Shown in pieces: positions 1 through 12,434 of a stretch of DNA of 64,000 nucleotides (the stretch's first letter is position 1; every line of letters begins with the position of its first letter). The DNA is from Bigelowiella natans CCMP2755 (taxonomy: Eukaryota; Cercozoa; Chlorarachniophyceae): the NCBI GenBank assembly GCA_000320545.1, contig ADNK01000774.1, positions 47,501 to 111,500 on the forward strand. Direction: 5' to 3'. A program made the position numbers and the translations under genes. Below the pieces are notes generated by a model. The model was not told the origin of the DNA. It worked only from the letters and a program-made list of their open reading frames with translations, and did no database searches.

Positions 1-865
1 GCATCTTTGGGCGAGTAATCTCACTTCATCATTACATATAGTGTTGCCCTTAGTATTGGGTTTGGCATCACCAATAAGAGATTTGCATGCTGCTTCTGCC
101 ATACAATTGCCCGCCCGTCGTGAGCTGTGCTAACTATGTATAAAGGTGCTACACTGCTAAAGCAGCACGTGCGTCGCCGCTTAGCTGTGTGTTTCTACTG
201 CTATGATAAACTATTCGATACGTACAAGCGTACTCATGCATAGCTACATTAGGATTACAATTGAAAAGATTCAATTAACTCATTACATTCGTTCCATATG
301 TGCTCATACGTAACATGCGCCTCTCTAGCTCTACATCCCAGCTATATGTAATCATTTTGCGAACATGTTTTTTGTGATAGTTTGGACCGATTGATTGTGA
401 AAACTTTCGGGGCTTACGTAATAATCTAGCTAAGGTTTAAGTACTGCGCAGTACCGCCGCCAAGCAACAGCAACCTGCGGTAACGCGCCAGATGTGTATT
501 CCTGAGTCCGCTGCGTGTGCGTACATGTGTAGAGCTGCATTGCTAGATTGCTAGATTGGCGCTAGCAACCGATGCTTCTGTCACCTTCACCATGCAGAAG
601 GAAACAGAAAGCTCTAAGCACATACATGTTTACACGGACACAGCTGTGCGCATCTTTCGGGGGTAGCAGCCTTAATTGATGATAACAGTTGCGTTTGGTT
701 GACCTATCTGCTGCTTCATGTGTTGTACATTATTACTGACTAAGATCGACGAATTATACCAGACAACTAAGAAAGATATCTCATTATTACTTTGACACAG
801 GTGTAGACACTGCTTCGTGGATGTCCATGAATATCCAATAGTGTTGCGAGCTTGTTGGCAGCGTC
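1..865. other. Intergenic, 3' of CDT1
   Basis: No coding exon could be supported. The stretch is AT-moderate with scattered GCATGC, TAGC and GTGCG short palindromic words, like the other gene-end spacers in this window. Open frames here are short and begin at non-ATG codons. Confidence 0.5.
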
Positions 866-1360
866 CTAGTAGGTTTTGCAAAGCTGGTCTTCAATATCAG
901 AGAGCTTCTTTTTCTCCTTCTGCTTGACTTTGCCAATCTCAAGACGAGCCCGAACAACAGCGTATTTCAGATTGACTCTAAATCAACATATCACCCGGTT
1001 AGTAGTAGTATTAGGACCACCAATTTAATATGTTCAGCGATATACAATCTCATATGTACACCTTTCCTTCTCGCTTTCTTCTTCTCTCTCCTGTCCCCCC
1101 CCCCCCCCCCCCTCCCGCCACATATGTGCTACCTTAATATTTCCCGATTTGGGTACGTTTTAAGCACACAAAATCCCGGGCTTGCCTTTGCTAGCATTCT
1201 GATCTGTCTGGCGACCATTTCTGTGGTGGGGGGGCTACATACGTGTAGAAAATAACAACATACGCACCATTAGGTCGTCGGTAAATAGCTAATAGCAGCA
1301 GATGTTGATTCAAATGGACAAATGGAGGACCACACTATGTGACTATTACTACGACTGCTG

Positions 1361-1391
<31 letters not shown>

Positions 1392-2054
1392 TACTCTGCA
1401 TCATTACCACTCTCGGTTCTTGTGCGATTTCACCAGCAATGGAATAAGCTCCTTTGTAGCCATTGCACGCCGGTTTCGTGCGCTAAGTTGTTATATTTAC
1501 TATTGAGGCCCTAATATGTCTCCTTCTCTTCAAAGTAGTAGGAGCATATAAAAGACGAGGTTTTTCATCGTATCCAAACACATGTATTACAGAAAAACAG
1601 GCTATATTGTTGTTATTATTATTTTACAAAGCGCCTCCTCATATGCATTTGTTGTTGTTGTTGTTGTCGTAGTCATACATACCGCAGAATCGTCCGGATA
1701 AGGTCCACCAGATAGGGCAGCCTGGACAACAATCAGCACATCAAAGAATATATTACTGCCTTGACCATATTCACATATCACGGTTATCACCACACCCATA
1801 CCCACACACACACATACACACACACATACACATTTGTGCGTATGTGATTAGCGATCTAGCGTAGCGGTGAGTCGCCTTTTCTTCATCAATGTTAGGGTGA
1901 GATTATGCATGTTAGTACATTTCAATATCTCTGAGGTTCTCCCGGATTTGAGGTCCTCCCTACAAGATGAGATAGATTTACTCACCATGCCTTTTTTAGT
2001 CCGTCAGTGTGCACACAGGCTCATCTCCTTCTACTACTATCACTACTACCACTG

Positions 2055-2086
<32 letters not shown>

Positions 2087-2595
2087 GCTACTCCTACTCT
2101 GATATAATCAAATCTGCTGAGATGTCATTATTTATCTCTCCATCAAAACTGCAACATGATGCCGATGCGACAGAAAACTGTTTCTTTTACCAGTGCCTTA
2201 TCAGCCCGTTTCTTGGAGTCTCGTAGCCGAACTTTAGCTACTAGATTTAGATCTATACCTTCAAGGCCCTCTGGGAGGCCATTCTTTCTCAGCATCTCCT
2301 AGAAGAACGAGAAGAACGATAGTGAGTACACCGTCTCTCATCATCATTACTAGGGGGGAGGGATTATGATAGCAAACGACACCTTCTCTCTTTCCAGGGC
2401 AGATTGTGACGGCTCAGCCTTCGGTTTGCGGATCATCGCCAGCATCTTTTGCGCAGCTCCTCCCTCGCCCTCCTCCTTAACAATGATAACAATATTGCGT
2501 TGTTGCAGCGACGATAATATCAGCTTAAGAAGAAGAGTGGTCGAGCCACACTGTGAGTCGTCGTCGTGTCGTCTACTACACCACCGCTGTATGCT

Positions 2596-2634
<39 letters not shown>

Positions 2635-2812
2635 CTGCATGCATGATCTCTCTTCTCACCCTTTTGAGCAAAGCAGGATCCTCCGGTAGAGCAGCAGGTG
2701 GGATTTGTGCCACCAAACGGTCGATTTCTGCTTCGAATTTGTAATGGTAGTCTCCTGGAAGTTCCTGGACAAGATAGTGGTAGTAGTAGTAGTACGTAGT
2801 AAAATGAGGCCG

Positions 2813-2847
<35 letters not shown>

Positions 2848-4365
2848 TGCGGATCCTATTGACTATTGTGATATACGACCTCAAGCTCAGCCTCAGAGAT
2901 AGATGTGTCGTTACTGAAGAGTGGTAGCAATATGATCAGATACCCAAATAGGTGAGAAACAGCAGCAACAGTGTCAAGTAATAGCTCGGTTCATTGCCGA
3001 CAATTTATTTGAAGTGATTCAAATCCCTGCGACATGACCTCTAACAGCGTGTCATAGATCGGTCGGACCGTGGAGCGACGCATCATCATCATCACCATCA
3101 TCACCACCATCACCACCATCATCATCACCATCGGTGAAGTAGTTTGATCACACTACTAACTCAATTATTACTGTTTCAGCCATTCCCGATGGCACTCCTT
3201 CACTCGCTCCACAAGTTTCATTTTAAATATTCTGAGCCTATCTTGTAAGAGAGCTTCTTTGAGGTAAGAAGAGGTGCGGCCAGATTGCTCCTTGTTGCTC
3301 CTACTATCGGGCATGGCACCTTCGCCGAATCGGATCCATAGTTTGGACTCCTTCCGAGTGCTACTCGTTGTACTACCAACAGACCCAGATGCATGTTTAC
3401 GTTCCACGCTCTCAGCAGCCTCATACGAAAGTTTATATGCTTTAGGGAAAAGGCTTAGGATGCACGCCAGGTCTTTCTTGGTGAAATTCGTGTGCGAGGA
3501 GCTCTCAACCTGACATGATAATGATAATTGATACATAGTATGATGAATATGTGTGAAGAAGAAGAGGGATGGTGGTGGTGGTTGGAATAACGTGTTCATA
3601 TATGGATACTAAAGCCTGCAATGGGCATGATGAATTGAAACTAAACCTAAAATTCCACCATACCTGTGCCTTTAAGCCTTGGAAGTGAGCGGAAGCAGGG
3701 CGGCGTACGATTGCAATATTCAAGGCGGTTTCAAGAGCGACGAAAGTTCGAAGCAATCGATAGTGTCTGTACAATAGGCATAATTAATTTCGGCCGTATT
3801 TCGAAGAAACAATATGATAGACTTACGAGGAAGGAAGCTTTGGCATCTTTGGGTCATCCATTTTTGAGGTTCGAAGAGCAACTAATTTGGGAGATAATAT
3901 CTGCGTTTCATTCGTTGACTTATCTATGGTAGTGGTCATCTTTGCATTCTTTTCTCGAGGAGCAATTGCTAATCTTGTGCCTGAACGCAATCTTTTCCTA
4001 AGTCTTCGATTTCGTTTCTCAACCAAATCGTCAGTGGGGGCTGTCGGAATAGCTTTCTCCCATGCTCGTCTATGAGGTACCGTAAGTTTTTCTTGTGAAA
4101 GCAGATTCAACGTTGTATTATCTTTGGCCTTGACACAATTTATATTTTCTACTGTTGCTACCGAAACTTTTAGAACACGGTGATGAACTTTCTTGAGATG
4201 TTTCGACGGTTGTGTTTCATTGGTCGTGATCAGCGCCTCTGCCAGCTTCCGTTTATTACCCCCAGCGGAGGGCTTCACAGTTTTTGTTTTGCACTGTTCC
4301 CTTCGAAGACTAATAGATCGCTTACGGGTTTGATAGAATCGATCCATCACTCCCTTCCGAATCAT
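866..4365 (-). CDS. CDT1: DNA replication licensing factor CDT1
   Basis: CDT1 loads the MCM2-7 helicase at origins in the nucleus and is destroyed in S phase. Twelve exons (4365-3827, 3766-3664, 3509-3172, 2913-2880, 2764-2660, 2475-2383, 2298-2191, 1959-1919, 1721-1683, 1482-1408, 1234-1133, 977-866) keep phase throughout and give 562 residues, close to the human size. The N terminus carries a PIP-degron-like KGVMDRFYQTRK (residues 4-15, Lys at the +4 position), then a basic disordered region. The central winged helix holds HYRLLRTFVALETALN and FTKKDLACILSLFPKAY, matching the geminin/MCM-binding fold. The C-terminal winged helix holds LPYLVDLIRTIL, KELIPLLVKSHKN and EMVARQIRMLAKASP. Introns contain TC, GAT and CA microsatellites. 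The start is the ATG that places the degron at the N terminus, as in other CDT1 proteins. Assignment rests on this domain order; exon edges are hand-called. Confidence 0.85.
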
Positions 4366-4896
4366 TTTGTAGATTGAAGCGAGTATGGTGGCGAAGGCGG
4401 GGGTGACCGATGACTGAGGGTGGGTGCTCGTATGGCTCAGGAGCGATTTAGGAGATGCGACAACTCATAGAAGGTGACGTAGCTATGAAATTATCTCAGA
4501 TCTTCTTCCCGCCAAACCATATCCCTGGAACGCGCCATATATTTGACCTATTCAACTTCTACGACAAATGTTCTCTGAATTCAAACTAGTAGAATACAGA
4601 GTGTTTTCATTTTGAAAACTGATCGAAACACAAAGGCGCCAAAAAGACTACATTTTTTCAAACATGAGCAGCATGATCGTTGTCTCTACGCGTAAATACA
4701 CTGGCAAACTTCATGGTTCTGGAAACTTCCGGAAATTTCTCGAAGTCAGGATCGAACGAAAAGAACACAAACACATGCCAGACAAGAGAAAGAGAGCGCA
4801 ACCTTCACCCTAATAACTTACCCACGGGAACCTTAACAGGCGGCATCAATTAGGACTTCATCGCACGGAGCAAGTGGTACAGGTGGGAGACTAATT
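4366..4896. promoter_or_regulatory. Divergent CDT1/Hikeshi promoter region
   Basis: This 531-bp gap separates the start codons of two divergently transcribed genes, so it should hold both 5' UTRs and both promoters. No TATA box or other motif was convincing. The role is inferred from gene orientation only. Confidence 0.5.
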
Positions 4897-5709
4897 ATGC
4901 AATCCGGGCACATATTTGCATGTGTTATTTCCGGGAGGCCACTGACGACAGCATTCAAGCAAAAATCGAATAATCGCTTCGTACTTGATGTACCCCGGCC
5001 TTCAACTGTAAGTGAATTTTCCATTAGTATGCTGAAGCCTCTCCCAAAGGTACGTCATAACATGTCTACGATATTAGTTGTCATTCTCACACATCGTCTT
5101 GCAGAGCTGCGGTGCCACGATCTACTTTTGCCTGCCACCCTATAAGGACTGGCAGTATCTTGGAGCGATAACAGTTGATCATCCTTCACAAATATATAAT
5201 GCTCCATGGCGCGGAACGATACCAGTATTTGAAATAATACAATTACGAAATTCGTAAAGTTAAAAGGTGTTTCTTTCACAGGACAGCACAGAGGGTGTAC
5301 AAATTGGAATTTCTATAGAAAAGGCAGAATTTATAAAGAATCTGCAACCCCGATCACAACTTGAAGAAAAAAAGAAACTTATTAGCTCTGTGCAGGGGAT
5401 AGCGAAAGACCTCTACAATGTATCACACGTTCATGGACATTCTTTGCTACAACTGTGACACCATAATTTTTTTTACCAGTATCTTCAATCGTTTGCAAAG
5501 ACAACGAGAATGGGAGAAATGCTTGTTCTTCCTCCCAAGGTAAGGATCGATAAAATCAAACTATCACATTTCCAAAAGTCACCTGGTTGACTACCTTGAT
5601 TTTTACCCATTATTTTACCCATTATTTTACCCATTGCTCGCAGTTCTTGGATAAATGGTTGAAAAAAATTGAGACGAAGCATAAAAAAGGTTTCCGATTC
5701 CTACCATAA
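4897..5709 (+). CDS. HIKESHI: Hikeshi/OPI10 family protein (Hsp70 nuclear import)
   Basis: Hikeshi carries ATP-bound Hsp70 through nuclear pores during stress. Five phase-consistent exons (4897-5049, 5105-5224, 5282-5419, 5480-5539, 5644-5709) encode 178 residues (human 197). The N-terminal half has the family start FACVISGRPLTTAFKQ followed by FVLDVP, corresponding to FGCLVAGR and FVFDLP. Later blocks match in order: TIYFCLPPYKDWQYLGAI, VQIGISIE, AKDLYNYLQSF, and a C-terminal helix FLDKWLKKIETKHKKGF equivalent to the vertebrate VVLKWYENF segment. The initiator is the first in-frame ATG after an upstream in-frame stop. Intron 4 carries a short tandem repeat (5605-5637). The gene is divergent to CDT1. 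I am confident of the family. Confidence 0.85.
5601..5640. repeat. Short tandem repeat in Hikeshi intron 4
   Basis: The unit CCATTATTTTA is repeated about three times directly before the last exon, inside the likely branch-point and pyrimidine-tract zone. Confidence 0.7.
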
Positions 5710-6571
5710 AACCAAGATATATCACTAAAATTTTGCTTTTAGATCCTTATTTCTGGCTAAAGACAACATCGTAGCAAGTTCTTCAATGTGTTACTAGAGG
5801 CGGAATCTTGGAATTTCAATCATTCCAATTGATTTTGAAATAGGCGAATGTCATGGACATGAACGTCTGAGCTCGAGTTCTTGAGATATCCAGCCAATTT
5901 CTCTAAAACAACATTTGAATTGTGTGCATGCTGTTCTCAAACTCTAGAAATTGCATTATGTAAATTTGTATTCATTAAGTGTCAAATGATCAAGCCGATG
6001 CTGCAGCAAATGTGAATTAAAGAATGCAGGGCAATGCTAGAGTGTGTGGGCACACAAACCATGCACACCTGCAAAGAGAGAGAGGGAGTTCATGCCTTGA
6101 TGTGCCTAGCCACGCTAGCACGTCTAGACGTGCCAGCGTGCATGAAAACTGAGCACGTTTGGTGGGCAGTGCAATGGGAGCGGGCATGCAGCATGCTGAA
6201 AAAGAGACACGCCTCAACGTGCTGACCATTTGTGCACATTGAGATGCAAATGGGATCCCGTGTGCATGAAACATGTGCATGCAATCAAGCTCTGTGTTGC
6301 AATCGTGCATGTCTAGATGTGCACCCGCGGGCCACGTGCGTCGTGCGTTGAATGACAGCATTGAACAACGTCAATTTGAACATGCACGTGATCAGGACTA
6401 GCTAGCAGAGTGGAGAGGAGCTGTTCGTCTAACTGTTGTTTTCCTCCCAAATCAAAGCCTTTGAAAGAGTTGTGGTCATCACTAGATCACTTGCACACAG
6501 TGCAGCGATGCAGGTGATCGCCACTGTGTTCAGCACGCAGTGACGCAAAACAAACAGTCATTTGCATTTGC

Positions 6572-6608
<37 letters not shown>

Positions 6609-7163
6609 CGTGAGCATTTCATCTTTTCTTTTTCAGACTTGACGTTCCTCGAGATGACGATTGAGAATTGAACAGGGAGCAAAGGCCATTGCATTGCATG
6701 GCCAACCTTCAAACCACTGAGCTTGATTTGTTCCTTCCTCAGCAGCATGATGGAACTGCCAAGCCCATTTCAACCCTCCACAGAGGAGTTGCTAGCATCA
6801 TTTGCACGATTTTCATGTTCAAAGGATGATCACAATGCATCTCATGAACAAACAGAAGTTTGAAGTGTCAGTCCTGCGAATCTCAGATGGAACAGGGCAT
6901 CTGAGGCATTGCTTTTCGGTACTTTCCCGAGTTTCCTTTGTTCTTCCTGTCAATAATGCTATGTTGTATTTGGATATATTGTGATAATTCGGACACGCTT
7001 TCGTCAAATTTGAACAACTTACAACTGAAACATCTCATGAAGACAAATCTGTAATTTAGGTTATTTCGTAAATGTATTTTTATCCAAAGTTCCGACGATT
7101 GAATCTGATTTTCAATTTTTGAATAATTGGAGAAAGTAGTCCACCTCCGTCGTCTCTATTCCG
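5710..7163. other. Intergenic between Hikeshi and the oxidoreductase
   Basis: No supported exon. Bases 6010-6370 are dense in GCATG, CTAG and GTGCA words, and 6577-6604 is a (GT)n microsatellite. Open frames at 6017-6361 overlap in several frames and look like composition artefacts. The part nearest 7164 should contain the promoter of the next gene. Confidence 0.45.
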
Positions 7164-9861
7164 ATGGAAGGAAAGCAGGAAGGACCAACCGTCGTGGTCG
7201 TCGGAGGAGGCATCATCGGGTCGATTATTTTAGTCGATAGTGCAAAGTTTCGATTTCTGTTAATATGCGAGGGCAGCGACAGAACAGAGCAGTAGGAACG
7301 TTTGAAAGCCCGTAATTGAACAGTGTGTGAGTGTCGGCCGAGAACTATTTTCATGTAGGTGTTCGACGGCGATGCAACTTGCTACTCGGAATGCTAAAGT
7401 TATTCTTATTGAGAGGTACAGCATGGCACGCCAATTGTCTCTTTCTTGGTCCATTTCAAAATTCCTCAGGTGCGAGATTGCATGTGCAGCCTCCGGTAAG
7501 GCGGGGGGATTTCTCGCTAGAGAATGGGGTCAGAACAAAAAATTATCACACAAAATAAATTAGCGTGTTAGGATAATGTAGGTCAACACAAATGCAACCT
7601 AAAATATTAGGTTCCGGGCCGACAGTACAACTTCATAGGTAGTGGATATGGGAATATTTTTTCTCCCGTTATGTCATCCTATTTTCCTTTTTCGCAGAAA
7701 AAGTTTTGATATGCACAAAGCTCTGGCTAAGGTGGCTTGAATACGAAAGTATGGGACTGTATATTATCAGTCTTAACTTTAAAATTATCAGGAACACAAA
7801 ATTGCATCATTTCGAGAGCTACCGACGCTCAGTGTAAAAACAATGGGAAGGTACATACAAAGCACCCCATTTTCTAGATGCTACTTCGCTAATTGCTAAC
7901 GTACCGCAAAGATTGATGAAAGGCGCCACGAAGAAGTGCGAATGGCTTGATGGACACGTCTCGAGTGTGGGGGTAACTGATCGACTTATAAATTTAAAAA
8001 TCTGTCTTGCGCTTACTGGGTGCAACTATTTTGATGACATTGCATCAGATGATGGATCCTTCCACTGCCCAAGTAACTCCAAAGGAAATATCAAAATTAT
8101 TTGCGAAGTGCGGACATCTCAAACTTGCTTTTGCAAAAAAGAGAGACTTAAGAAAATCATTTCGATATCTTACCCGATGTTCTTATATTTAAACAGAATA
8201 GCTACTGAGAATGGCGCCGAAATCATAAAAGCAGCTGTATCAGGAGTTGCACGTGCTGATGGCTGTGTGACTTCCGTGAAACTTGAAAATGGTATATGAT
8301 AGAAAAAATTTTGTTGTGGTATCATCACCGCATTCTGAAGATTGGGCATTTAAAAGGAAAGGAGATCAAGGGGGACAGTTTCGTATTTTGCATGGGCCCC
8401 TGGACAGTAACAAATAGCATAAATATCAGAAAATGAAGAGACAACAACAACAACAACAATAACAACAACAACAATGATGATGATGATGATATATTCTATT
8501 AAGGACTAATAAAGAAGTCATGGCTATATGTTTCATTCTTGAAAATTATGAAATTAATTAGGTTAAATGTGAGGCTTGGTTCCCCGAATTGAGCGTAATC
8601 ATGCCCTTTAATAAAATGCTATCGGTTATTCTATAATGCTGCTGCCATTGTTAAAGGTTCCTATGGTCGGGATCTACAGTTCTTCTTTAATATTCAAATA
8701 TGAGGTTTTTCGTGATGCAAATCCATGACTGATAATTTTCGTTGATGAAATCATTGGATCATATCTCTGAATATCTGATTTGTGTGTAGGCAGGTACCGT
8801 AGCACCATTTGCACTGTTTTGTGGAGAAAGCGACGATGGGACACATCTTGAGGTTTTTTTAGAATGCTTTCGACTGCACTGGTGAGATGTTGATGATGAT
8901 GTCAATATCCAGGTGTATCCGAGACCAGAGGGGGATGTCTATGTGTGCGGTTGCGGTGGCAGCAAGCATCTACCTCGTAGAGAAATTGAAAAGCTCAACC
9001 CCGAACAGGTCGTTACACAAGAAGTAAACAAAAAATGTCTTTGTGTACTAACAGTCCGCTTATTGCAGCTAGCTATAGTATAGAACAAGGTGGAAAGGCA
9101 TGCCATTCCCTCTGCTGTCGTATTGCAGTTAATTCTCCTGCAAGAGCTCTCCAGAAACATTAGCGCTCCATGTGTTGAATTCATGCTGGTGCTATGTGTG
9201 GTTCGTTTTGGTAAAGGTGGTTCCCGATCCCAAACGTGTTGAGGTCGCCACTAAAGCGTTTGCTCGAATGACTCCAACTCTGGGAAAGGTACATAGCATT
9301 CCTTCCCAGGAAGGAAAGGATTGACTGAATTACAAATAGTCTTTGTTGCGAGTATGAAACGAGTAGCTTTGATTCCGCGTCTAACACACTAGGACAATGC
9401 GGACGTGACACAGGCATGCATGAGGCCTTGCACAGACGATGGAATGCCAATGATGGTGAGCTTCTTCTCGTAATAGTGTGCGTTAATACGCAACTAAAGC
9501 TGAATATAGCTCACGATCATTTGATGGACGCAACAGGGAATCATTCCTGGTGAGAAGAACTGTTTTGTCGCCACTGGGCACAACTGTTGGGGCATTTTGT
9601 GGGGACCCGTTACAGGTAGAATATAGATTCGAAGAGGGGGGAAAGAGTGAGAGTAGCAAATTAAGTAGAGATGGGAGAAGAACTTTTTAGTGTGATTCAC
9701 GGGAGAAATTTAATACAGGCCTAGCCATGTCCGAGCTTGTTCTCAAAGGGAAAAGTTCAACTATAGATTTGAGTCCCTTTTCACCAGCAAGATTTCAGAA
9801 ACGCAAAATCCGTCGTTCGCGTCAGATGGGTGACGGAGAAACAGTTGGTGAAGATTGGTGA
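7164..9861 (+). CDS. FAD-dependent oxidoreductase, DAO superfamily (TDA3-like)
   Basis: Eighteen exons (7164-7219, 7359-7415, 7470-7528, 7611-7638, 7698-7731, 7792-7850, 7912-7972, 8049-8107, 8197-8291, 8357-8406, 8574-8594, 8657-8704, 8790-8852, 8913-9008, 9217-9288, 9393-9455, 9537-9615, 9719-9861) splice into one 380-residue frame. The N terminus is a Rossmann FAD site, GGGIIGCSTAMQL then VILIER. Family signatures follow in order: ACAASGKAGGFLA, STAQVTPKE, DSFVFCMGPWT, VYPRPEGDVYVCG, MRPCTDDGMPM and FVATGHNCWGILWGPVTG, the last contacting FAD in DAO proteins. These are diagnostic of the fungal/plant SGKAGGFLA group that includes yeast TDA3. The substrate is not established. There is no signal peptide. 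One exon is only 21 nt and several are under 40 nt. Confidence 0.85.
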
Positions 9862-10495
9862 TAATCTGCAGGCCCGTGACAATACATATAGCATGATCTT
9901 CATAATAGCAGCATGTACATCAAGACATTATGCATTACAGTTCGGCACAAAATATAAATTTATTTGTAATATTACGTCTACGCATTTGCACAGCGTATAT
10001 TTCTATACATAGCCGGCTAGAATCTAATTATTGTTTCGCAGCAAGCTCCTCCAGCTACATTTAGCGTTGCGGCTCATATCAGTCGCGCTATCCGCGTTAA
10101 TGAGTTGCTTAGTACTCTGTCTCTATAATGCTTGCGCTAATGGGACGTCACATTGGTTATCTACTGCATCAAAGTAGTATGCATATATGTGCATGGTGTA
10201 CACATGCTATGACACTCATGCGCATTGTGCATGTCGCATGCACAGCTAAGTGCGTAGTTGCGCCATGATGTTTAGATGTACGTACCCGGGCGCCCGGGCG
10301 CCTCATATCCTCTGCTGTTGTGATGTTTATAATTTAATATGATATTTGCTCTCCTTACGGGTCAAATGTCAAGCTGATGACGTTGACATTAACGACACCA
10401 CAGAAAGCTAAATACATTGCAACAACACAAGTGACTAGATCCGAGGTTCCTGGTCTGCCGGCAGAAGCTACCTCCTTTTTGATCAAAGCCCTCTT
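9862..10495. other. Convergent intergenic spacer (oxidoreductase/DRC10)
   Basis: No gene seen. It holds both 3' ends. Bases 10170-10260 are rich in GCATGC and TGCAC words, and a GC-only palindromic block CCCGGGCGCCCGGGCGCC lies near 10285-10302. Confidence 0.5.
10285..10302. repeat. GC-only nested palindrome
   Basis: An 18-base run of only G and C in otherwise AT-leaning DNA, built from overlapping CCCGGGCG units (SmaI-like and NarI-like palindromes). It can fold as a strong hairpin and lies in a convergent 3'-3' spacer. A role as a terminator or boundary is only a possibility. Confidence 0.7.
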
Positions 10496-12434
10496 CTATT
10501 TCTTCTTTCCATCTTTTTTCTTCCCCGCAGGCTTATTGTTCTTCAACCACCACGCTTTGTACATCTCATGGAGAAGAGTTGCGGCTTCTCGTTGGACCCT
10601 CTTCCTCTTTATCGTGGCTTGGCGTTCAGAAAAATACTTCAGTCTTTCTGCCTCTATTGCTTCTTCTTCTCTTCTCCGCTCATCCAAGAATTCAACCTAA
10701 ACCAAAAAAACAGAGCAATGTCAAGCTTTTATAACTTCCGTCTTCATTGCACTGGAGTACCATTTTTTTCTTCTCGGCCAGTTCGTCGTCGTGCACGGCC
10801 TTAAGCTCAACCATTTTCGAATAAAGATCGTATATTTCAGAATCATACTTATTCATCAAGTCCTCCAGTGCTGCTTCTCTTTTATATTTTCTATTGTGTT
10901 CCTTCCGTTCATTGGTGAAGTTTGTGTCAGATTTGTCTTCGAACTGGCAAAATAAAAATGCAAATCAGAATTGAAAGATGGAAGGTAGGAATTCTAAAAT
11001 GTATTCTATAATGAGGCTATCTGCAAAGCTGATGCTAACTAAAAATAAACATATGCTACAAGTATTAAATATCAGTTTAGACTTTTTAGACCTCGGCTTG
11101 AAGTTTAGTCAATTCCTCTTTTTTCTTCGCCATTTCATCATTGAAATGCTTGTTCCTAGCTTCTTCTTCGGCCTACATATATCTTACTATGAGTATTTTG
11201 CACTAAAATTTTAATTCATCCCGGTTACTGCGTCTCAGGTTTTTACTACCTTCCACTTCTTCATATTCTCTGTATACACTCTTTGTGATTCATCCCCAAC
11301 TCGTTTTATGTCCCTACGTAATCTTGCTATCTTAGCGTCCAGGGCACTAATAGTGCCAGAATTTTCCTATAATATAATGTTGTTAGAGCATCGTCGCTCC
11401 AATTACTACCCAAATTCAATAGAAAACCTTCCTCTCAATATCGAGCTGTTCCTTCAGGGATCGAAATTTCCCTGAATCGTCTTTCTCCTGTACTATCAAC
11501 TCATCCAGCTTTCCTTGCATCGTGTTCTAGTAAGTAAAATAACTCGATCAAAATGTATCCCTGCATCACCAAAGTGTCCGAACACGAGTAATAATTAATA
11601 CCTCTTCTTCGGATGTCATTTGGAGCTTATGTTGCATAAGTTCGTATAATTCTGCAATGACACCCAAAAATTCATTTGTAGCTCGATTGTTCTGCCCTCT
11701 CAATTTTCGAACGGCCTTAACGAGATGCGGATCTTCGGACACGGCATCTGTAAGAATACGAGCGACGTTTTTGGCACAAACTGTGACATTTTCCTCGAGC
11801 TCCTCTATGTCTTCTTCGTCCTCCTGGAATGAGTATCAAGCTAAATCAGACTATTTACTGGATTCATTTATTGACTTGCAACCTCCTCTTCTATAGCTTC
11901 TTTCAGTTCCGAGAGATAGGCAAAGTAGTCCTGGGATACTTAAAAAGTCAGTAAATGTTTCAGATACGTGAATGTTTCTGCGAGACCTGGAAATCGTCTT
12001 CAACTTCACCGCTGAGTTCAATATTGGCCGTTGTTATTTCAGGAGATATTTGATTTAGGAAGTTCAGCTTCTCGTACAACTGCTTAATAATTTTTAAGAT
12101 CCATTCGATCTCTACAATCCCTTGCATACTCGAGCTACCGTTACTGTGTAGGGGAACAAGAAACGTCACTCTCGTTATAAGTGAACTAGAGCAATTTTAA
12201 AAATTCAGAGAACGGTAACAAGAGGAAAATTAGGAAGCATAATACATCTCTTCTCAAAATAAGAAAACAAAGATTCCTTTACTCATACTTATTGATCGAG
12301 GGAAGCTTTAAGGTCACAGGGCGCTTTGACTCTTTTTTCTTTATCCCAGTTTTCCCACCAGCGCTGGAACCCCTTTCCGCTGGCCTCTCCCCGGTTAAGG
12401 GAGTTTGTATGCGTGGAAGCAAGGTAGTGGACAT
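10496..12434 (-). CDS. DRC10: Dynein regulatory complex subunit 10 (IQCD)
   Basis: DRC10 is a coiled-coil subunit of the nexin-dynein regulatory complex linking axonemal doublets. Nine exons (12434-12289, 12143-11987, 11930-11883, 11823-11602, 11526-11428, 11366-11250, 11172-11092, 10943-10761, 10696-10496) are phase-consistent and give 417 residues (human about 449). Order matches IQCD: a basic N terminus, a helical block QGIVEIEWILKIIKQLYEKL, a central block NVARILTDAVSEDPHLVKAV with YELMQHKLQMTSEE, coiled coil, then the signature MNKYDSEIYDLYSKMVELK, and a Lys/Gly-rich C terminus after an IQ-like REAATLLHEMYKAWW. The IQ motif is degenerate, lacking the Ile-Gln and central Arg, so calmodulin binding may be lost. 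DRC9 is the main alternative, but overall order fits DRC10 better. Confidence 0.8.

Noticed and set aside
6017-6361. Overlapping open frames in three frames
   Set aside because: The frames are Cys/His/Met-rich from GCATG words, lack splice support and appear on both strands equally.
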